From positions 1 to 6,314 of the forward strand of contig JAEYUA010000176.1 in the NCBI GenBank assembly GCA_023433755.1: a stretch of DNA of 6,314 bases, in the 5' to 3' direction. This stretch comes from Bacteroidota bacterium (GTDB lineage: Bacteria > Bacteroidota > Bacteroidia > Chitinophagales > Chitinophagaceae). Under the pieces are notes generated by a model that saw only the letters and a program-made list of their open reading frames with translations, did not search any database and was not told the origin of the DNA. Numbering within the stretch: position 1 is the first letter of the stretch; every line of letters starts with the position of its first letter. This document shows positions 4,816 to 6,314 of the stretch, piece by piece. Made by a program: the position numbers and the translations under genes.

Positions 4816-6314
4816 TTATGATAGTTGAACCGGGTTCTCTCCCTCAGATGGATTTTCAGGTGAATTGGTTGTTTCGCTTCCTTCTACAATTTCTGTTTCG
4901 GAGATCTCTTCGATCTTCGCCACATCCATACTGGTGATGGCTGCGATCTCATCGCCCTCGTCAATCCTGATCAGTTTTACCCCCTGGGTAGCCCTGCCCT
5001 GCTCACTGATATCCGACACTTTCATCCTGATAGTCACACCGCTTTTATTGGTGATCATCAGGTCTTCTGTCTGGGCCACGCCCAACAAACCAACAAGCCT
5101 GCCAGTTTTTTCGGTTACACTGATGGTTTTAACACCTTTTCCTCCCCTGTTGGTGATCCGGTATTCATCCAGTGGCGTTCTTTTACCATAACCTTTTTCA
5201 CTCACCACCAGCACGGTCACCGCATCATCGGGCCTGCCGGTGATCAGTCCCACCACTTCATCATTCGCGTCATCCACTTCAATGCCCGCTACGCCAATTG
5301 CACCGCGACCGGTAGGCCTCACCTTGGATTCAGGGAAACGGATGGCACGGCCAGAGGCCACCGCCATCATAATTTCGCAACTGCCGTCTGTCAACCTTGC
5401 TTCCAGTAACTGGTCGCCTTCCACGATAGTGATTGCGTTCACGCCGGTCTGCCTGGGACGGCTGAAATCGGCCAGCGCAGTTTTCTTGATAATACCCTGC
5501 TTGGTACAGAGAACGATATAATGAGAATTAACAAAATCCACATCCTGCAGGTCAGCGATGTCAATGATCGCTCTTACTTTATCATCAGGTGAGATCTGCA
5601 ATAAATTCTGGATCGCACGGCCCTTGCTGTTCTTCTCTCCTTCCGGTATCTGGTAAACATTCAGCCAGTAACACCTGCCTTTTTCTGTAAAGAAAAGCAT
5701 GGTATGATGGGTAGAGGCCACGAAAAGGTGTTCGATATAATCCTCTTCGCGGGTACGTCCGCCTACTGCACCGCGGCCACCACGCTTCTGCGCACGGAAT
5801 TCCGTTGCGGAAGTCCGTTTGATATATCCGAGGTGTGAGATGGTGATCACCACATCCTCTTCCTTGATCAGGTCTTTGATGCTGACCTCATTATCGAGGT
5901 AAGTGATCTCGGTTTTGCGGGCATCACCGAATTTATCCTTGATTTCCTGCAATTCATTTTTGATGATGTCATAGCGCATGCCTTCATTGGCAAGGGTCTC
6001 TTTCAGGTGCGCAATCAGTTTCATTAGTTCATCATACTCCAACTTGATCTTATCCCTTTCCATCCCGGTAAGGCGCTGGAGGCGTAATTCAAGAATGGCT
6101 TTGGCCTGGATCTCGTCGAGGCCCCATCCTGCATTTACCAGGTTTTCCTTTGCAATTTCCGGTGTAGCAGAGGCCCGGATCAGGGCGATCACTTCGTCCA
6201 AATGATCCAGGGCAATGAGATAACCCTGTAGTATATGCGCTCTTTTCTCCGCTTCTCTCAATTCAAATTGTGTACGGCGCACCACCACTTCGTGACGGAA
6301 CTCAACAAATTCAG
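4816..6314 (-). CDS. gyrA: DNA gyrase subunit A, C-terminal part (5' end outside window)
   Basis: GyrA is the breakage-reunion subunit of DNA gyrase, which with GyrB introduces negative supercoils using ATP. The frame is open to the window edge: eight further codons (EFVEFRHE) precede the GTG at 6288, so that GTG is internal. The visible 498 residues cover the end of the coiled-coil region (VVVRRTQFELREAEKRAHIL, then LELRLQRLTGMERDKI) and the whole C-terminal beta-pinwheel. The GyrA box QKRGGRG lies at visible residues 175-181; this motif separates GyrA from ParC. Degenerate blade repeats follow, for example TNRGGKGVKTI, RPTGRGAIGV and GRATQGVKLI. The protein ends in an acidic, probably disordered tail rich in E, S, N and P. 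The active-site tyrosine and quinolone-resistance region lie upstream of the window. The TPR gene follows after 20 bp, which suggests cotranscription. Identification is very secure. Confidence 0.98.
   Translation of the reverse strand, partial: EFVEFRHEVVVRRTQFELREAEKRAHILQGYLIALDHLDEVIALIRASATPEIAKENLVNAGWGLDEIQAKAILELRLQRLTGMERDKIKLEYDELMKLIAHLKETLANEGMRYDIIKNELQEIKDKFGDARKTEITYLDNEVSIKDLIKEEDVVITISHLGYIKRTSATEFRAQKRGGRGAVGGRTREEDYIEHLFVASTHHTMLFFTEKGRCYWLNVYQIPEGEKNSKGRAIQNLLQISPDDKVRAIIDIADLQDVDFVNSHYIVLCTKQGIIKKTALADFSRPRQTGVNAITIVEGDQLLEARLTDGSCEIMMAVASGRAIRFPESKVRPTGRGAIGVAGIEVDDANDEVVGLITGRPDDAVTVLVVSEKGYGKRTPLDEYRITNRGGKGVKTISVTEKTGRLVGLLGVAQTEDLMITNKSGVTIRMKVSDISEQGRATQGVKLIRIDEGDEIAAITSMDVAKIEEISETEIVEGSETTNSPENPSEGENPVQLS

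Noticed and set aside
4816..6288. Starting gyrA at the GTG at 6288.
   Set aside because: The frame is open upstream to the window edge and encodes the expected GyrA residues (EFVEFRHE), so that GTG is an internal valine.

Overview
The window looks like a chromosomal segment of a member of the Bacteroidota, probably Chitinophagia or Chitinophagaceae-like. This is inferred from the GyrA sequence, from A-rich leaders without Shine-Dalgarno sequences, from Sec signal peptides ending in FAQ or AFAQ, and from promoter-like motifs matching the phylum's -7 element TAnnTTTG. Exact taxonomy cannot be fixed from the sequence alone.

Right part (about 2.3-6.3 kb): a leftward block, most likely one operon. 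It holds the 3' end of gyrA (start outside the window) and then two tandem paralogous secreted TPR-type proteins of 415 and 412 residues. The gaps are only 20 and 17 bp. A strong terminator-like hairpin spans the stop codon of the first TPR gene and sits directly before the second, so the second paralog may be attenuated. A small rightward gene (77 aa) of unknown function converges on the second TPR gene and overlaps its end by 6 bp.

Left part (about 1-2.06 kb): an AT-richer, gene-poor accessory stretch. From left to right it holds: a long imperfect fold-back repeat; a leftward two-gene operon (127 aa HicB-like protein, then 105 aa unknown protein, 1-base stop/start overlap) with its own promoter, a palindromic operator-like array and a terminator; an inverted-repeat region; a small leftward ORF of 77 aa with a hydrophobic C-terminus, its own candidate promoter with a dyad and a terminator; and three successive rightward terminator-like hairpins with no rightward gene to explain them. 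A 67-bp sequence related to the left arm of the fold-back (about 3/4 identical by eye) recurs as a direct repeat at 1874-1940, so copies bracket this accessory segment.

Most interesting readings: (1) the two-gene operon has the architecture of an autoregulated toxin-antitoxin pair, but its second gene is not a recognisable HicA; (2) the small ORF at 1374-1607 may be a type I toxin-like unit or a structured RNA with antisense transcription; (3) dispersed repeats flank the segment. All three are hypotheses.
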